Part shown: positions 6,104 through 6,732 of the stretch, one piece after another
Numbering within the stretch: position 1 is the stretch's first letter
Layout: every line of letters starts with the position of its first letter
Assembly: GCA_945869245.1 (NCBI GenBank)
Contig: CAMBOY010000179.1
Span: 1 to 6,732, forward strand
Reading direction: 5' to 3'
Source of the DNA: Hydrogenophaga intermedia
GTDB taxonomy: Bacteria > Pseudomonadota > Gammaproteobacteria > Burkholderiales > Burkholderiaceae_C
Length of the DNA stretch: 6,732 nt
Made by a program: the position numbers and the translations under genes
The notes under the pieces: model-generated
Database searches by the model: none
What the model saw: only the letters and a program-made list of their open reading frames with translations
What the model was told of the DNA's origin: nothing

Positions 6104-6732
6104 GCGGCTTTGTCGGCTTTGGGTTTTCGCTTATCTCGAACCGCCACCTGGGATGTGCCCTCGCTGCGGATATCAAACAACTCGGTTGCCACCAGCAGTT
6201 TGGTCAAGGTGGCATAGCCATAGTTGCGGGGATCAAACGAGGTCTGGTTGCCAATTTGGCTGCCCACGGCGGCCACCCGGGTCCAGCCTTCTTCATCTGC
6301 CGCTGCCTCAACGGCATTGCGCAACAGACTCACGAGCCGAGCATCTTGCTTGAGTTGCGCAGTGGGCACACGCAGCGGGGTTGCTGGATTCGCATCGGTT
6401 CCGCTGGACCCGAGCTTGTCCAGCCGCAGAAAACGGGAACAGGCATTGACAAAGGGTTCTGGTGTTTGATCGGCACCAAAGCCATACACCGCGGCCCCTT
6501 TAGCGCGCAAATGCATCACCAGTGGCGTGAAGTCGGCGTCGGACGACACGATACCAAACGCGTCAGGGCGATCGGTGTAGAGCAACTCCAGCGCGTCAAT
6601 CACCATCGCCATATCACTGGCGTTCTTGCCCTTGCTGTAATCGAACTGCTGCATCGGGCGAATGGCGTGCTCGTGCAGTTTGTCTTCCCAGCCCTTGAGT
6701 TCGGACTTCTTCCAGTTGCCATACGCGCGGCG
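6100..6732 (-). CDS. NYN (LabA-like PIN) domain nuclease with C-terminal LOTUS/OST-HTH, 5' end missing
   Basis: The open frame runs off the right edge. 210 residues are present, counted here from the edge, and the true start is outside. An internal Met (6652-6654) is not a credible start because the 26 codons before it, which include GNWKKSELKGWEDKL, read as normal NYN sequence. The visible NYN part (1-~107) has KNASDMAMVID at 36-46 (D40, D46) and SSDADFTPL at 63-71 (D65, D67), the acidic residues expected to bind metal in this PIN-like RNase fold. The first catalytic Asp strand is missing with the N terminus. After a ~20-residue linker, residues ~131-200 (LVSLLRNAV through YGYATLTKLLVATELFDI) fit a LOTUS/OST-HTH domain, which binds RNA such as G-quadruplexes or structured RNA. 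A basic tail, KRKPK, follows. It is likely a cytosolic RNA-processing or RNA-decay enzyme; the target is unknown. It is translationally coupled to the DUF3025 gene. Confidence 0.9.
   Translation of the reverse strand, partial: RRAYGNWKKSELKGWEDKLHEHAIRPMQQFDYSKGKNASDMAMVIDALELLYTDRPDAFGIVSSDADFTPLVMHLRAKGAAVYGFGADQTPEPFVNACSRFLRLDKLGSSGTDANPATPLRVPTAQLKQDARLVSLLRNAVEAAADEEGWTRVAAVGSQIGNQTSFDPRNYGYATLTKLLVATELFDIRSEGTSQVAVRDKRKPKADKAA

Noticed and set aside
6652..6654. Internal ATG as the start of the NYN-LOTUS gene
   Set aside because: The 26 upstream in-frame codons continue a normal NYN domain up to the window edge, so the gene is truncated by the window and does not begin here.

Overview
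The base composition (GC-rich, strong G/C at third codon positions) and the protein families point to a betaproteobacterium of the order Burkholderiales, most likely Comamonadaceae. That placement is inferred from style and family resemblance, not from a marker search. The window looks like ordinary chromosome. I see no insertion sequence, phage gene, tRNA, CRISPR array or integration site.

Layout. Positions 1 to about 243 hold most of the RNase P RNA gene (rnpB) on the minus strand; its 3' end lies beyond the left edge. A divergent gene (328-2169, +) encodes a COG2509-type FAD-dependent oxidoreductase. After an AT-rich promoter region comes 2283-4265 (+), a membrane-anchored or periplasmic protein. 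It joins a DUF945 (YdgA-like) domain through an Ala/Pro linker to C-terminal tetratricopeptide repeats. A strong bidirectional terminator (4282-4310) separates it from the minus-strand block. Read in transcription order, that block is a 5'-truncated NYN/LabA-like nuclease with a LOTUS (OST-HTH) domain (6100-6732), a DUF3025 protein (5330-6103) overlapping it by ATGA, and the membrane metalloprotease htpX (4329-5198).

How the genes relate. The NYN-LOTUS and DUF3025 genes form a translationally coupled pair. htpX is codirectional but appears to have its own heat-shock promoter, with a good sigma-32-like match whose -35 box contains the stop codon of the DUF3025 gene. The DUF945-TPR gene has overlapping sigma-70-like promoters and a small perfect hairpin that would bury its ribosome binding site. 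The plus-strand genes have no evident functional link to the minus-strand block.

I do not find a clear undescribed system. The points most worth a second look are the NYN-LOTUS/DUF3025 coupling, the DUF945-TPR architecture, the Shine-Dalgarno-masking hairpin and the htpX promoter.
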